From Colias croceus (Eukaryota > Arthropoda > Insecta > Lepidoptera > Pieridae): DNA of 64,000 nt. The stretch spans positions 10,416,001 through 10,480,000 of the forward strand of contig NC_059539.1 in the NCBI RefSeq assembly GCF_905220415.1, read 5' to 3'. The notes beneath the pieces were generated by a model. That model worked only from the letters and a program-made list of their open reading frames with translations. It was not told where the DNA came from and made no database searches. Positions 1 through 12,254 of the stretch are shown here, piece by piece (position 1 is the stretch's first letter; each line of letters opens with the position of its first letter). Both the position numbers and the translations under genes were made by a program.

Positions 1-2209
1 TGTGTATAACACATTTGATTTTGTGATTAGTTCACACCAGATTTCAGACATTGAGGCTGTATAATGTATATGAAGTAATCCAAAAATATGTAGTATTATA
101 GTCTTGCTTAGAAAATCTACTCCTAGTTAGATCAACCTGAGGACTGAGACAATAATATAAGTGTTTATTCAAAATATAAAATATTCAAAACCACAATCTC
201 TAGTGTTATCTCGTTAAGTTTTTCATGCATACTATTATAGTAATCTTGATAAACGAAACATTATCCAAATGAGGTTTCATCATAGTAGAAAATATTACGT
301 TCACCATGTAATTATTTAATTTTCAACTGAAATAGTTATATCATATCAAACAATTTTATATTTTTAAATTACGTAATTTACTATAGTATTAAAAAGTTCT
401 TGTACAAATTAAAACGAAACTTTTTTGTTCACACAATTTGTTCGAAAAGTTTTTAATAATCTATCATTTACAGTACCTACCTACATTTAATTATACCAGT
501 TACTCAAAAGAAAACAAGGACTACTTATTTTATATTATGTTTTAGTTGTTATTGAATAAAGTAGATATAATATTTAGTATCGGTTTTACAACAGATTTGA
601 GAAGATAAATTTTAGCCAATATTAAAATACAAAAGTGGTCCGCATTTTCCCCTGAATAAACATTCAACATAACATGTTATCAATCTAAAAAGACGCTTAA
701 ACGAACGTGATATTCACCTCAAAAATAAACCTCAAGCTGTTACCATTAATAGACTAATGATATACCAAAGTGTGCCAACCACACATTTCGAAGTCTAAGA
801 CCATAAAATCTAAATCTGCGTATTGCGCTAACGCATAAACCGATCGATCAAATGCTAGTTTAGTGTTTACGTTCTCACATGAAATTTACTGCAATTGCTG
901 ATGTGTGTATAGAGCGATTAATACCGTTAATGTATGGAGTAGTTAATACCATTGGACAGACAGACAGTATAGAAAGGTATGTTGAATAATTGGTAGTAAC
1001 TAATCGCTGATAAAAAAAATGAAAAAAAAAAAATGAGATGAACAAAAAAAGTTCAACAGTTGAACTATAAAAAATACTGTAAAAAAAAATATTCGGAAAG
1101 GCACGCCGCGCAAAAAACACAAATATAAACAACTTTTGTATGTAATATCCAGTTCACACTTGATACTATTATAAGTACAAATGTTTTTCAGGTCTGTCTG
1201 TCTCTGTCATACGAACCACGCTTTTACCATGGTGTGATCCTTGGATGAAACCACAGGATATAGTTTTTCTTATAAATACATCGTGTTAATCAACATAAAG
1301 GCATTAACAGTTTATTTTTTGCTGATCAGCAAAATTAATGTTAATAAATTCGTCAGATGAAAAGTGATTTAGCCGCTTACAAGAATTTTGCCGGTTTCAT
1401 TTTTTTCTTTCAGTTGATCCAATTTTCTTAAAAATACAGCCTTTAATTTGTTAGATAACAATCTTGTATTTAATGTTTTAACTATCATTGTTTTCATCAA
1501 TCACGACTAACCAGTTCAATCCGGTTTGCCATAAAATAGACTAGCCATAAACAACGCATATTATAATTACAAAATAACCACTTAAAATCACATTAATTTA
1601 ATTTAAGTACCTATGATCTAGTACACCTATATAAAGGTCCCAATGTATTCGCATAATAGAGCAATTGCCCACTTGGACCGCACCTCGAATGTTGAAACAC
1701 CAAAGCCATTTGATTAATAGTCATCTAAAGATTAAATGTTAGTGATATGCAGCCTTTTAGCGGAATGACACGCAAAATTGGCCCGTCTAATTGTGCAGGA
1801 GAAGTCAAAATTGCGCGTAGTAATTAAGCGAGTGGTGCTAATGCTTGGTGCACTGTACACGAAGAAAATTATTTAGATGATACGTCAATCAATCAAGGTA
1901 ATGCCGATGGAGAAGTTAATAGCGAAGAAATGTGTCTCGGGGCGATCAAAGTTGAGGTCAGTAGGAAGGTTGATGGATTGGAGATTGTCGAGGGATGTTT
2001 GGACCTTGAAATAAAACTGCTTAGTACATGTTTAGGCAAAAACATTTAATTAAGGACTAATACACTACGAGTTAATGATAATATTAAGTCTTAAAATAAT
2101 ATAGGGTATAGTTATACAATACGTTATGAAAATGGTACCTATACGTTCCAAACGCGCAATTTTATTTAATAAATTAATATACTACTATCCATCAGGTAAT
2201 TTACTCCCA
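1..2209. other. AT-rich non-coding stretch
   Basis: No convincing coding exon, RNA gene or bounded mobile element was found. At about 1160-1285 a short segment (ACTATTATAAGTAC followed by GTCTGTCTGTCTCTGTC) resembles a worn 5' part of the Helitron-like repeats seen later in the window, but no 3' end can be placed. The only long open frame, near 875-1132 on the minus strand, is rich in F, Y and S because it reads through poly-A and poly-T runs. Confidence 0.5.
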
Positions 2210-2413
2210 TTAATTAACACTCTCGCAAATTAAATTTGTTGCAAACTTTGCACCTTTATCAAGAAAGTGACCGCATTTCCAATTTTCAGGAAATGGGTTC
2301 TCACATGGCTCTACTCCAGCAACATTTTGAATTAGACGACACGACTTTAACAGTTTCTGAATCTCAACTATTGGAACTTGCAAAGTTACGAGTAAATACA
2401 TTTCCTTAACCAT
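2210..2413 (-). CDS. Weak candidate 67-residue ORF
   Basis: An ATG-to-stop frame encodes 67 residues with a fairly balanced composition for such AT-rich DNA (for example the stretch PCENPFPENWKCGHF and four cysteines). I recognise no domain, signal peptide or membrane segment. No good splice sites or promoter were seen. It could be a chance ORF, an exon of an unseen gene or a piece of a decayed element. Protein-level conservation would be needed to believe it. Confidence 0.15.
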   Translation of the reverse strand: MVKEMYLLVTLQVPIVEIQKLLKSCRLIQNVAGVEPCENPFPENWKCGHFLDKGAKFATNLICESVN

Positions 2414-2937
2414 TCCATTTTACAGCGCTTCTTTATTATTTAAATTAGTGTATAAAATTGTACCTACGTTGATTTAAAATGTGACGTCTACTTTCATACA
2501 AGTTCATACAAAACTTTGTTATCGAAGCTTCAAACTTCCTTTCTGCTTGACATTCGTAAAAATAAATTTTTATATTACCTTAACAACGGTATCCAAATAC
2601 TATTAACAGGTTCAATGAAACCAGATTTCCAGTAGGAAATAGAATCCTTTACTTTACATCCTGAAAGTATAAGTTTCGCTCAAAATAAAATACAAGAAAT
2701 ATTTTGCAATAGCTTACAACATATATACACTTTTTTTTCTCAAATTATTCCTTCTAATAATTACATCTATTATAAGAAAAGCTTTATAATTACGCACTTA
2801 AATTCAAAATTATGCCACTCTAACAACCAAAAACTATATCAAACTCTCAAACTGTAACTACCTATAGTGCATGACAGGTTTAGTTACGCTAAGTAGGCCA
2901 ACGTTGATTGATACTCGCCGCGCTAGTATATGTAATG

Positions 2938-3222
2938 GGCCCTCTTCACAATGGCCAACGTTAGGCGATTATATGAAATAACGATCATATCGTCACAAAC
3001 CAGTCGCTTTATTTATCTCACCTCTATCAGCACAGTTCTGGTGGAAGCGATACTATTGGTTTTTTACAAACACATCCCTCGCAATACATCCTTGCACATC
3101 TCTGGTGGAAAAGCAATGTCTATGATCGGCCGGCATTGTAGATGTTTATTCGTAATCGCCGTTATGGCGGCAAACATCGACAATCGTGTGTTGGGCCAAC
3201 GCTGACCATTGTGTAGACGGCC
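2938..3222. mobile_element. MITE with imperfect terminal inverted repeats
   Basis: The left end reads GGCCCTCTTCACAATGG and the right end, reverse complemented, reads GGCCGTCTACACAATGG. The similarity continues inward through CA-CGTT-G. A related GGCCAACGTTGATTG motif sits just outside the left end at about 2897, so the element may be longer or may carry repeated subterminal motifs. No clean target duplication was resolved. The 84-residue open frame inside starts and ends within the inverted repeats and is treated as accidental. Confidence 0.55.
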
Positions 3223-3278
3223 TTAGGAATGATCATCAGAGTTAATTACTAGATATCAGAAGCTGTCAAAGGAATTAA

Positions 3279-4244
3279 CCTTCCGTGCACCATGTGGGGT
3301 TTAATACACCCCAGCCATACAAAAATCTTTGTATCTTTTCCAAACATTGTGCGAAAGTCTTGAAACCTCGTCTAGCTGGAGTTCCGAAGTTGCCAGACCT
3401 CTTAGCGACAGCGGTTTAGTAGTAGCGTCGCAGACGTGGTGAACGGACGCCGTCAAAGTGCAGCTGGGTGTCAGAAACCCCACGTAGTTCGGGACGTCTA
3501 CTAAAAGGTGAGCAGTATAGTGTGATAAAATACGACTTTTTTTTATATAAATATTTATTTAATTTGTTTTTTTTATTATTTAAAATTATCTGAAATTGTT
3601 TCTAGGGCTCATTATAGCTCATCACATCAATGAAAATGCAATATTATCCGCACTTATGGAATTGTGGTGATTTGAACCAACTTGGATCTCAAGAAGACTA
3701 ATTAGTTTATTTCGATAAATAGACTAAAAGAGCAACTATGGAGTTTCTTGCCAGTTCTTCTCCATAGATACTGCTTTCCGAATCGGTCGTAAATGTTAAA
3801 AATACTTATGAAATGACGATTCGAAAGTGCTACTAAAAGTAGTAGTCTAATTGAATAAATAAATGTTTGAGTTTGAGTTTGAGTTTGAATTAGTTTTAGT
3901 AATTTTTGTTTTATTTTTGTTTACTACTTTGTTATGCCTCCAAAGCATAGAATTAAGAAGTTCTTATAGTTCATTTTTTTCTTAAAGTCTAACCCATAGA
4001 ACATAGTCTTATTTTAGTTGGTAAAAAGTACTATTTCTGTAACATAGCCTAAAGATATAATAAATGTATATAATATTTGATAAATTTATTTTATTTATAA
4101 CCTCTTATAGTCAAGGGATAATAATAATATACACATTACAAATTTACAATAAATACTAGCTTAAAAAAACGTGGAAAGATTATTGGGTCCAGGAAACCCC
4201 ACGTAGTGCAGGACGTAACTTTTATCCACGTGGTTCACGGAGGG
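3279..4244. mobile_element. piggyBac-like non-autonomous element flanked by TTAA
   Basis: TTAA occurs at both edges (3275-3278 and 4245-4248). The left terminus is CCTTCCGTGCACCATGTGG; the right terminus, reverse complemented, is CCCTCCGTGAACCACGTGG, four mismatches in 19. TTAA targets are the hallmark of the piggyBac superfamily. The subterminal motif GAAACCCCACGTAGT followed by GGACGT occurs at about 3472 and 4194. There is no transposase. A LINE 3' end is inserted inside. The 60-residue minus frame at 3301-3483 lies in the left subterminal part and is not considered a gene. Confidence 0.65.
3726..3889 (+). mobile_element. LINE/SINE 3' end with (GAGTTT) tail, copy 1
   Basis: This segment runs from AAGAGCAACTATGGAGTTTC to a tail of tandem GAGTTT units and is about 90% identical by eye to 47163-47335. 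Both copies are in the plus orientation and end in the same hexamer tail, as expected for the 3' end of a retroposon rather than a DNA transposon. It lies inside the piggyBac-like element at 3279-4244, so it inserted later. No open reading frame remains. Confidence 0.6.
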
Positions 4245-5003
4245 TTAATAGGAATCGAAGAACACGAGCTTGTAGCTCGCTTGTCGGAGATTTGTTTTCA
4301 TTATTGTTTATAACGAGGAATATTGTGTTACCTTCTTTTATTCTGGGTTCGTTGGTAATTTGTATAGAATGTGTTTGTCTCATGTAGGGATCTGTTATTA
4401 CAAAAAAATCTTAGGATAAAATCTTATTTAATAAAGTTTTGTATTTTTTTTTGCGAATTGTATTTTAAATGTTGAATACATTCGTACCGTTATTACCTTT
4501 ATTAATGTAATTTTGACTTTTATGTATCTAAGCTATGTTAAGGATAATAATATCGATGTATGACAATTTATGTCTGTTTATGAAATATAATGTAGATATT
4601 AATGAAAATATTACTCTCAACAATCTCCTGTAATTGATCTTTATATTAGGCAAAATGTTAATTAATTTTGAACGGTAACTCATTATCCAGCTACTGTTCA
4701 ATCTAAACTATGCTTAAAATAATATAATATACATAATTAATGCTATCAAAAGCATATCACGTGGGTGCAGCCATTTAGCTGTTTAATTATGTTATTAATA
4801 TCGAGTTGACATTAAAATATATGGACTACAATGACGCTTAATTAGCTTATATGAATAATGCAAATGTATGTGGTAATAGGCAATACTTGAAGACTGTTAT
4901 CTAGATTTTTATTGGCAGTATATTCAATGCCGTATTTCTTCTGGTGGTTTAAAAATGATTCAATAGTAATTAAAAAGTTTAAAGGATTTAAACGTGATTT
5001 ATT

Positions 5004-5182
5004 TATACTAATATTATAAAGCTGAAGAGTTTCTTTGTTTGAACGCGCTAATCTCGGGAACTACTGATCCGATTTGAAAAATACTTTCGGTGTTAGATAT
5101 TTCATTTATCGAGGAAGGCTATAGGCTATATTATATCATCACGCTAAGACCAACAGGAGCTGAAACCGCGGGGTTCAGCTAG
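5004..5182 (+). mobile_element. Helitron-like short element, 'GCTGAAGAGTTT' family
   Basis: It starts with the AT-rich 5' motif TATACTAATATTATAAAG, passes through GAACGCGCTAATCTCGGGAA and CTGATCCGATTTG, and ends at a GC-rich segment followed by CTAG|T at 5179-5182. The TC at the 5' terminus is not preserved. Relatives lie at 27634-27795, 31441-31606 and 54209-54591. It is non-coding and non-autonomous. Confidence 0.5.
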
Positions 5183-5872
5183 TTTATAATATTATTCTTC
5201 ATAAATCAATTGTGAGCATCGATTTAAAGCTTGAACTTAAAGAAGAAGATAGGTACGAGATAGCAAGCGTTTAGCTAAAACATCTATAAATTAAATTTAC
5301 AAGCTTTTCTCTTACGGAAGACCGTAGAAAATTGCTCATAACAATATAGTGAAATTTTCCCTAAAATGACTCCGACGTGATGAACCTAAGAATGTACCTA
5401 TACCTATAAGTATATACAATGTCTCATGCCCGAAAATATTTTACCCAAGTCAATCAATTCTTGGAAAAATGTAGTATAACTTTGTTTGGCAAAATATTCC
5501 TGTAAAACAGTAGTGTTGGTAATTGTTTAGCAGTTTGTATGCGTCTTCAACGCTCACAGCTATAATCTTCTGATAATTTTTATTAGATTTGTTCCCTCTA
5601 TCTTTCCAATTAACACCATCCAATGAATCAAAACAGATGTAACTCTACGAGATTGTCAATCCGGCCGTTTGGCTGTGACCTGGATCGGAAATGTCAGGGG
5701 TCGTGTGATCAACAACCGACATCCGACTGTAAATAAATCTCTAAGTTTATTTGCGGGTTTCTGTTTATTCTCGTATGGTGTAAAATGGAGACAGAATTTT
5801 GTTGTTCGACTTCTTAACGACTTTTCTTACTTAGCAAAGTTTATAAATGTTTATGAAAAAAAAAATCGAGAA
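5183..5872. other. Unique AT-rich spacer
   Basis: No gene or bounded repeat was found. The 75-residue plus-strand frame beginning near 5669 runs into the Helitron-like element at 5873 and has no recognisable domain, so it is not called. Confidence 0.4.
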
Positions 5873-6303
5873 TCTATACATATAATAAATCTGTAGAAGG
5901 GTCAATTCTGTACATTGAAAATATTGAAAAAATAAATAGCAGGGGGTGTTACTGGATCGATACCAAACCCAAATATGTGATTAAAAAAATTTTTGTCTGT
6001 CTGTCTGTCTGTCTGTATGTGAAGGCATCACGTGAAAACTAGCGGTTCGATTTCGATGAAACTTGGTATAATTATACCTTATTATCCTGGGCGTAAAATA
6101 GGATACTTTTTATCCTGGAAAAATGCGTAATAAAAAATTAATCTTAATTTTTCAGTTTTATCCATAGACGTTGTTCCGTAGAACCGCGAACACACGTTGC
6201 GTATTATTATAGGCCTAGCCGTATTTGGGAATTGGGTCCAATAGATATTTATAAGATTTTATTGACAGAGATCCGCGCGGACGGAGTCGCGGGCGGAAGC
6301 TAG
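5873..6303 (+). mobile_element. Helitron-like non-autonomous element, 431 bp, intact ends
   Basis: The element begins TCTATACATATAATAAATC and ends GGCGGAAGCTAG. It is preceded by A and followed by T, which fits Helitron insertion between A and T with no target duplication. A GC-rich potential hairpin (GATCCGCGCGGAC, then GTCGCGGGCGG) lies just before the CTAG terminus. It contains a run of TCTG units (about 5996-6013). The copy at 16237-16571 shares the same two ends in the opposite orientation, confirming the boundaries. No Rep/helicase coding sequence is present. Confidence 0.65.
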
Positions 6304-7045
6304 TGATTAAATAAATTCCATAGAAACATTCACTTTTAGGTATTCAAATTGTTTAAGTTAGCAATATTCATTAAATACTCCAAAACTAAATATGTTTCGT
6401 ATAACGCGAAACTGTTTTATTTGTTACTGTATTTGAGGGTAGATAATATATTTGTTTTTTTTCAGCATTTATAAATATTTTACAGCATAACATAATAAAA
6501 CGTACCTATGTGCTTTATTAAAAAATTTCACAACTAAATATCGCAATTCTAATTTCAGTGTTATAAATCTGTTTTTTTTTATCAACATTGTAAATATTTT
6601 ACACCATAACCATAATACAATAACGCAATAACTTTAAACCTCTATCATCACACGCATCCATACAATTAAACACTGTCCCATACAAATTACAATTTCACAT
6701 TTTGTGGTTAGTCAAAGACAGGCATTTTCGTTTGAGCAACGATTTTACAATTCCAATTCTCTCTGTAACACTACGGAGGCAGATCAAAGCGGAGCTAGGT
6801 ACCATAGGGTACCAAAGGAAAATCAGACGTTGCCTCTATTAGCGCATGCACTCAATTTCTATATAAATTTAACTACGCCGTCGCTTCTTAGTAAAGTCTA
6901 CTTACAGCTTTCCGTGAATAGTGGGACAAACGTTTAGCTTTAAAAACAGCTTTACCGTGAGGGCATAAGTTGCTCAATTTTGCGTACAAGTTTGTGTTAC
7001 ATGTCTTTTGATTGACATAATTAACATAATTAATTAACCGAACAT
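6304..7045. other. Spacer without recognised genes
   Basis: AT-rich sequence. The 77-residue plus frame at 6704-6937 includes a somewhat GC-richer part (about 6770-6840), but shows no domain, and splice sites could not be defined. Nothing else was supported. Confidence 0.35.
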
Positions 7046-7080
7046 ACACAACATACACGCACACTCACACACACCCACAC

Positions 7081-7120
<40 letters not shown>

Positions 7121-7155
7121 ACACACACGCACACACACACACACACACACACAAA
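7046..7155. repeat. (CA)n microsatellite
   Basis: A long, slightly interrupted run of CA dinucleotides with occasional CACG, CACT and TTAC interruptions. It directly precedes a segment that looks like a LINE 3' end. Confidence 0.95.
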
Positions 7156-7385
7156 CTGCATGCCCGAAATGTTATTATTAACCTTATTTAAAAATAATCA
7201 ATTTGTTACTTATTATTCTGTACTTTAGAAAATATGTAAAGTCTACTAGTATGTAAGTTAACTAAACAATACTAGCTAAGTCTGGAGAGGAAGGCGTCGA
7301 TCGTCTCTAGCACAGGAATGTTCCTAGTTGAGGCGATCGTCGTGTCTAATTTGTTTTGTATTTATGTATTGTTTCCAAATAAATG
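7156..7385 (+). mobile_element. Probable LINE 3'-UTR remnant
   Basis: The segment contains GTCTGGAGAGGAAGGCGTCG and GAGGCGATCGTCGTGTC followed by a T-rich stretch and an AATAAA-like end (CCAAATAAATG). This arrangement resembles 3' ends of lepidopteran non-LTR retrotransposons as I remember them. No reverse transcriptase coding remains and no target duplication was defined. Confidence 0.35.
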
Positions 7386-9370
7386 ATTTTTATTTTATTA
7401 TTTTTATTTATAATTATATTGTTATTTTATGTAAGTGAATTGGGCTCGATATAATTGATATATTAAAGTTGGGATTGAAGAAATATCTTGATCCAATTTT
7501 GGTCATCGTGGTCAATCTCGATTAAGACTAGATTCACTTCAGAGAAATACTAAGTAGTCATATTATAAAGCCAAACAAATGCAGTCCTTATAACTCTTAA
7601 ATAATGTTGTTTTCTATTGAATTATGTATCTAATTATTCATTTAATTAAAACTTATTTTGAAGAAATTTTCTACAATGCATTATAGTAAACTATCCCAGC
7701 TATATAAATATTACTGTAATCAGATTATAGTTTTCAGACCATTTAAGGTATATTTTAGTATGAATACAGCTTGAATAAAATATGAAAGCAGTTATTCGGC
7801 TATACATGATTCAGGAAAATACGAATAGGCATTATATTTAAAAGGTTTACTTCAAAATTCACGGCTTTTTAATTCTGTCTTCTTATATTTTCATATCGAT
7901 TTTTACTTAATTTGTTTATAGATGCCTAGATGAAATATTGTTTAATGCCACGACTGTTTTATCCATCCTTTGTGGAAGAAGATAAGGTTGAAATTTGTTT
8001 ATTTGTTATTAAAAAAGTTGATTGAATTGAGCGAAAAATACTGAAGGTATTCTATTTCGAATAGAATTCATCTCAATGTATTAGGTTAAGTGGGAAAGTC
8101 GTCGATAGAAGGGTAATAATTGTAAAGCTAAATACTTAATATAATTTTTATCAAAATAATGTCAATAAAGTATGGACAAGTTTATCTTAGTAAAGTAACA
8201 CATACATTTATTAATCTCCAAACTATCCCTATTACTGATATATATAATTTAATGTTTTTTTTCGTTTGTTAAACGATATTTTAACAAAATAAAAATACAC
8301 TACATAGTATCTCAAAGTAACATATAATAGTTTGTTACCCTTTTTTATTCTAGCGTAACATGACGTATAGCCACACCCCGGACACTCCATACAAAATTAT
8401 AGTTTTGACAGTCACACTGTAGAGACTGCAAATGTGTGTGTAAACTCTTTATGGTTGGCACATTTGTGACTAGCGTAAAAAAAATTCGCGTTTTAGCACA
8501 ATATCTAACCATTTTCTACGAAAAACGATAATCACAAATCCAAAATAATAAAATTGCTTTAAGTCAATTTGATTAATGTTGTCAATCTTCGTTGCGTTTC
8601 GTCTAAAGACGTCGTTGGTATCGACCTTGCGGGGAAATGGGTACCATAACATGTCTGATCGTGCGGGGTGAGGTAAGTGTTTAATTTTGGCGGGAGGCGG
8701 AGAGTGTCCGTTCTGTAGCGTTTAGCTACTATTATGTATTCTGTGGTATAGCATAACACCAAGTCACTGGTAACAGCTAGTATAAAATGAGCTTGCAAAT
8801 TATGCCAACATTATCACACAATGTAATGTCACGTTTGACGTAATTATCGATGCTATCATAAAACTTGTTTAATGCCAAAGCCATAGCATTAAAATATATG
8901 AATTAAACAACGTGTTATGTATCGTTGAAGCAATGACTACTAATTTTTATAATATGATAAAAAGTTTAATGCATTTGCGCAGTTTATTTTTATTGCTTAC
9001 TAAGACAAAATATATTTACTGGGTTTTATTGTAGTTGTACATGGAACAACTCAGGTGCTTGGTTCTTTCTTAAAGTGACCAAAAGATCCGTGTACGACGT
9101 GATCTATACATTTTATCTAAATTTGTTTATTTCAGAAAAATAATGTGAGATTTGTGTGAAAAGACGAAAAGAGATGAATACAATTTGATGACGTCGTAAA
9201 ATACACATTTAATAAGCCTCTTGTCCCGGTTTCACCCAGGTTGCCTCAGTGCAAATATGATGCAAAGTTGTATCTAGTAGCTTTCTCATGGTATTTTATT
9301 ATTTAAATTGTCCGAATCGTTTTTTAATTTAATAAACAAAAAAAAAACAGAAGCTTTCCTTTATAATATA
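7386..9370. other. AT-rich spacer, nothing supported
   Basis: Two overlapping minus-strand frames at 8470-8798 cover a slightly GC-richer patch but read as shadows of each other, with no domain and no splice context. Confidence 0.4.
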
Positions 9371-9560
9371 CTAGCTTACCGCCCGCAGCTTCGCCCTCTT
9401 TGTATAAAACCTAATAAATTATATACTAAAACTTTCCTATTGAATTACTCTATCTATTAAAAAAACCGCATCAAAATACGTTCCGTAGTTTTAAAGATTT
9501 AATCATACAAAGGGACATAGGGACAGAGAAAGCGACTTTGTTTTATACTATGTAGTGAAG
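9371..9560 (-). mobile_element. Helitron-like or related short repeat, 'AAAGCGACTTTG' family, copy 1
   Basis: On the plus strand it starts CTAGCTTACCGCCCGCAGC and ends with GACTTTGTTTTATACTATG followed by TAGTGAAG. The copy at 49413-49592 shares the ACAGGGACAGAGAAAGCG-type body and the same end. The CTAG and GC-rich edge resemble the Helitron-like families, but the other terminus lacks a clear TC, so the class is uncertain. Confidence 0.5.
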
Positions 9561-9848
9561 TTGAGATTTAATCTAAAGGAAACTGTTAATATCCCATTAT
9601 AACAAGAGAACTATTAATAAACAGAAGTTATTTCATATTTCAGTTCCCAAATATTCAAAGTTGTTTGGAAATTGTTGTAATAATTTCTCTGCTATAACGA
9701 TGCAAGTACCGTCGAATAGTTTTGAACGTGAAATTGCATCTATGTTTTACCAATGTTATCTCTCTGTAATTAATTTTCTATATTTATTTATTTAACAGTG
9801 TTATAAAAGTACCTACAATAATTCAGGAGAATAATTATTTATCTTTAA

Positions 9849-10080
9849 CTTGATTTCCGCCCGGCTTTGCTCGCGTTTTCTAAGAAAAACCTGCATGGTT
9901 TCAGTTCCTGTGGGATTTCTGTGATAAAAAGTAGCCTCTGTAATATGTCTTATTCTGGGTCTTTAGCTGCTACCTTCATACTAAACATTGTAATCGGTTC
10001 AGTAGTATTTGCGTTAAAGAGCAACAAACATCCATCTTCATCCATCGTCATAAACTTTCGCATTTATAATATTACTATGA
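9849..10080 (-). mobile_element. Helitron-like element, decayed 3' terminus
   Basis: Read on the minus strand it starts TCATAGTAATATTATAAATG with an A before it, continues through GCGAAAGTTTATG and CTGAACCGATTAC-like sequence, and ends at CAAG where intact relatives have CTAG. An 82-residue plus-strand ORF overlaps it and is an accident of the repeat. Closest relatives are at 18146-18357 and 21731-21945. Confidence 0.5.
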
Positions 10081-10596
10081 TTTTAAACTTGCAAAAATAT
10101 TATCACGCCAATTAATGGTAGTTTCAATCTAACTCTACTTCATCACTATTTCATAAAGTTCTACGACGACTTATTATTATTGATTTCATTCGTGTAAGAA
10201 CTTCGAGAAAAACGTGTAATCTTATAGAACAAAAAGGATATCCTTCGTATCAATATTCGTACAACGTAAAAATGTTTCTTGTATTTTTACGAAAAAAACT
10301 ATTTAAACGTTTCGTTTGATATTCTATTTCGCGGTTAGTTTACGTTCGCAGAGATACAAGGTATGTTAAACAAAAAGAAAAATGTATACGGGAATATTAA
10401 AACTACACCAGGCTGTATCTCATTGTAAATTTGAACAATACCACAGAATAATAACTAGTAGCTAGCTACCAATACTTTTTCAAAAGCTCAAGTTTAAACT
10501 GGAGAGGACTACATGATATTATATTTTATTTTTAACAATGTTATGGCCAGTCTGTGGTGAAATGTCTCTACTTCTTTCCTCATATTTTCATTGATT

Positions 10597-10732
10597 GCAA
10601 AGCATCAATTTGTTGTTGTTTATATCTCCAATTGGTACAACAACATTTATCCTTAGATTGTTCGATTCAAGATACTTACTGAAGCAAAGCATCAATTTGT
10701 TGTTGTTTTATATCGCTAATTAGTACAACAAC
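10597..10732 (+). repeat. Two direct copies of a 48-49-bp motif
   Basis: GCAAAGCATCAATTTGTTGT starts at 10597 and again at 10684. Each copy ends with GTACAACAAC (10644 and 10732). Within a copy TTGTTGTTG and CAACAAC can pair, so each can form a hairpin. The spacing is 87 bp. The copies differ by a few bases, so the duplication is not brand new. Confidence 0.7.
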
Positions 10733-12063
10733 TACAGTTTAAATGACGTATTTATTTCCGTGCTATATTTAGCATTATTATAATAAACTTGAATAAATAA
10801 TTAAATTACATTCTATTGCATTATCTACGGCATATCAATGCACGTTTAATATATACGAACTAATTTGAAAGTGCGTAAGAGAATTATAATTGACATTGTG
10901 TGCACGAAGGCTGGTCCTTACATGGCTCGTTAGCGTGGGTATAACATATGTCAGTATGAGTTATAGTGGGTTAAACTAGAACTTAAATAATGCTGTTTAC
11001 ACACTGAGCTTTTTGAGATAAGGTTAAGAAGTTTCAATAGTGTTGGAGAGTTTCAGGTAGACAAAACGCCATCTAGAATAGCATATTTTAATTAATTTAT
11101 CCAACCGTGGCTTGTCCCCACAGTGCGTCTATTATAATGTAAGTTTCACTAGTGTATGTTATTTTTATCTCTAAACAATAATAAAAATGTTGATTTTTAT
11201 TTTATATATTTATTGAGTTTATACAGCTTCAATTTTATAGTATATGCAGTAATTGAATACCTAACACAAATAATACAAGAATAATGAAATAGAATAATGT
11301 GAAAAAAACAGCTCGAGCTATTACTGAGAAACGCATAAAATGAAGCTTTTATTTGTTTTAAGAAATCATTATACCATTATTAGGTATTTTACATTCATTT
11401 ATTTATGTTTTACTCATAAATTCAATAAGGAAGATTTCCGATAAACTCTCGAGTAAAGTGGATATTGTTCTATGAAATATTTTCCCATTTTTCTTAATAT
11501 TTTTTGCAAAATGAATTTATTTAACGGCACTTCAAAGCTCCTCATAATTTCAAAATTAACTTTGAAGTAGTTGCCGCGTTTTCGTAAACGTATTTGGGAA
11601 AATATTTTAAATAATTTCTGAAGAAAACATAAATTCATTGCTAACAAGTTTTTTCCTTAGGATTTATGATGTGATTTGATATTAAATAATAATAATTATG
11701 TTGTGTATGAAGTAGGTCTTCAAATTACTAGTTGCCTATAGGCATTTCGTTTTTGAACTTTTAGGTACCTAACTTGTCAAAGTAATCAAAGTTTTGCTTA
11801 TTATATCTTGTTAGATTATAAAATAATACTGTTACTTTAAATATAACTAGTTAGTAGTTAGTTTAGATGTGGGAAAATACAGGTGGAAATAATCGAGCGG
11901 TTTATTAGTAACTTTGAGGCAAACAGTCATTTAACTTCGTCCATAGCAATTATATATGACCTATTAAATAAGATTATTGGATTAAATATTAAGTTAATAA
12001 CAGATCTTTTGATACATATTACTTACATACTTATTTTTATATTAGGAGTTATTTATATGCTAA
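10733..12063. other. AT-rich spacer, nothing supported
   Basis: Short frames at 11414-11647 (minus) and 11883-12116 (plus) are low-complexity or run into the repeat at 12064. No feature beyond base composition was found. Confidence 0.4.
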
Positions 12064-12254
12064 CTAGCAGTCCGCCCCGGCTTCGTCCGTGGTACATATT
12101 TCGCAATAATAGGTAGCCTATATTCTTTTTCAGGGTCTAAAGGTTGTCTGTGCCAAATTTCATCAAAATCGGTTGAGAGGTTTATGCGTGAAAACGAAAA
12201 CCATACATACATAATTACAAACTTTTCCTCTTTATAATATAATATTAGTATAGA
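12064..12254 (-). mobile_element. Helitron-like element, 'GGTACAT' family
   Basis: The plus strand shows CTAGCAGTCCGCCCCGGCTT, then GTGGTACATATTTCGC, AATTTCATCAAAATCGGTTG and a terminal TATAATATTAGTATAGA. On the minus strand this reads TCTATACTAATATTATA ... CTAG. The base before the TC is T rather than the expected A. Related elements are at 15694-15876 and 31933-32158. Confidence 0.55.

Noticed and set aside
2951..3205. An 84-residue ORF that looks like a membrane protein
   Set aside because: It starts and stops within the inverted repeats of a MITE; the hydrophobicity follows from AT-rich codons.
7046..7155. A CRISPR-like or other spaced repeat array
   Set aside because: It is a plain CA microsatellite. 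No CRISPR-like array exists in the window.
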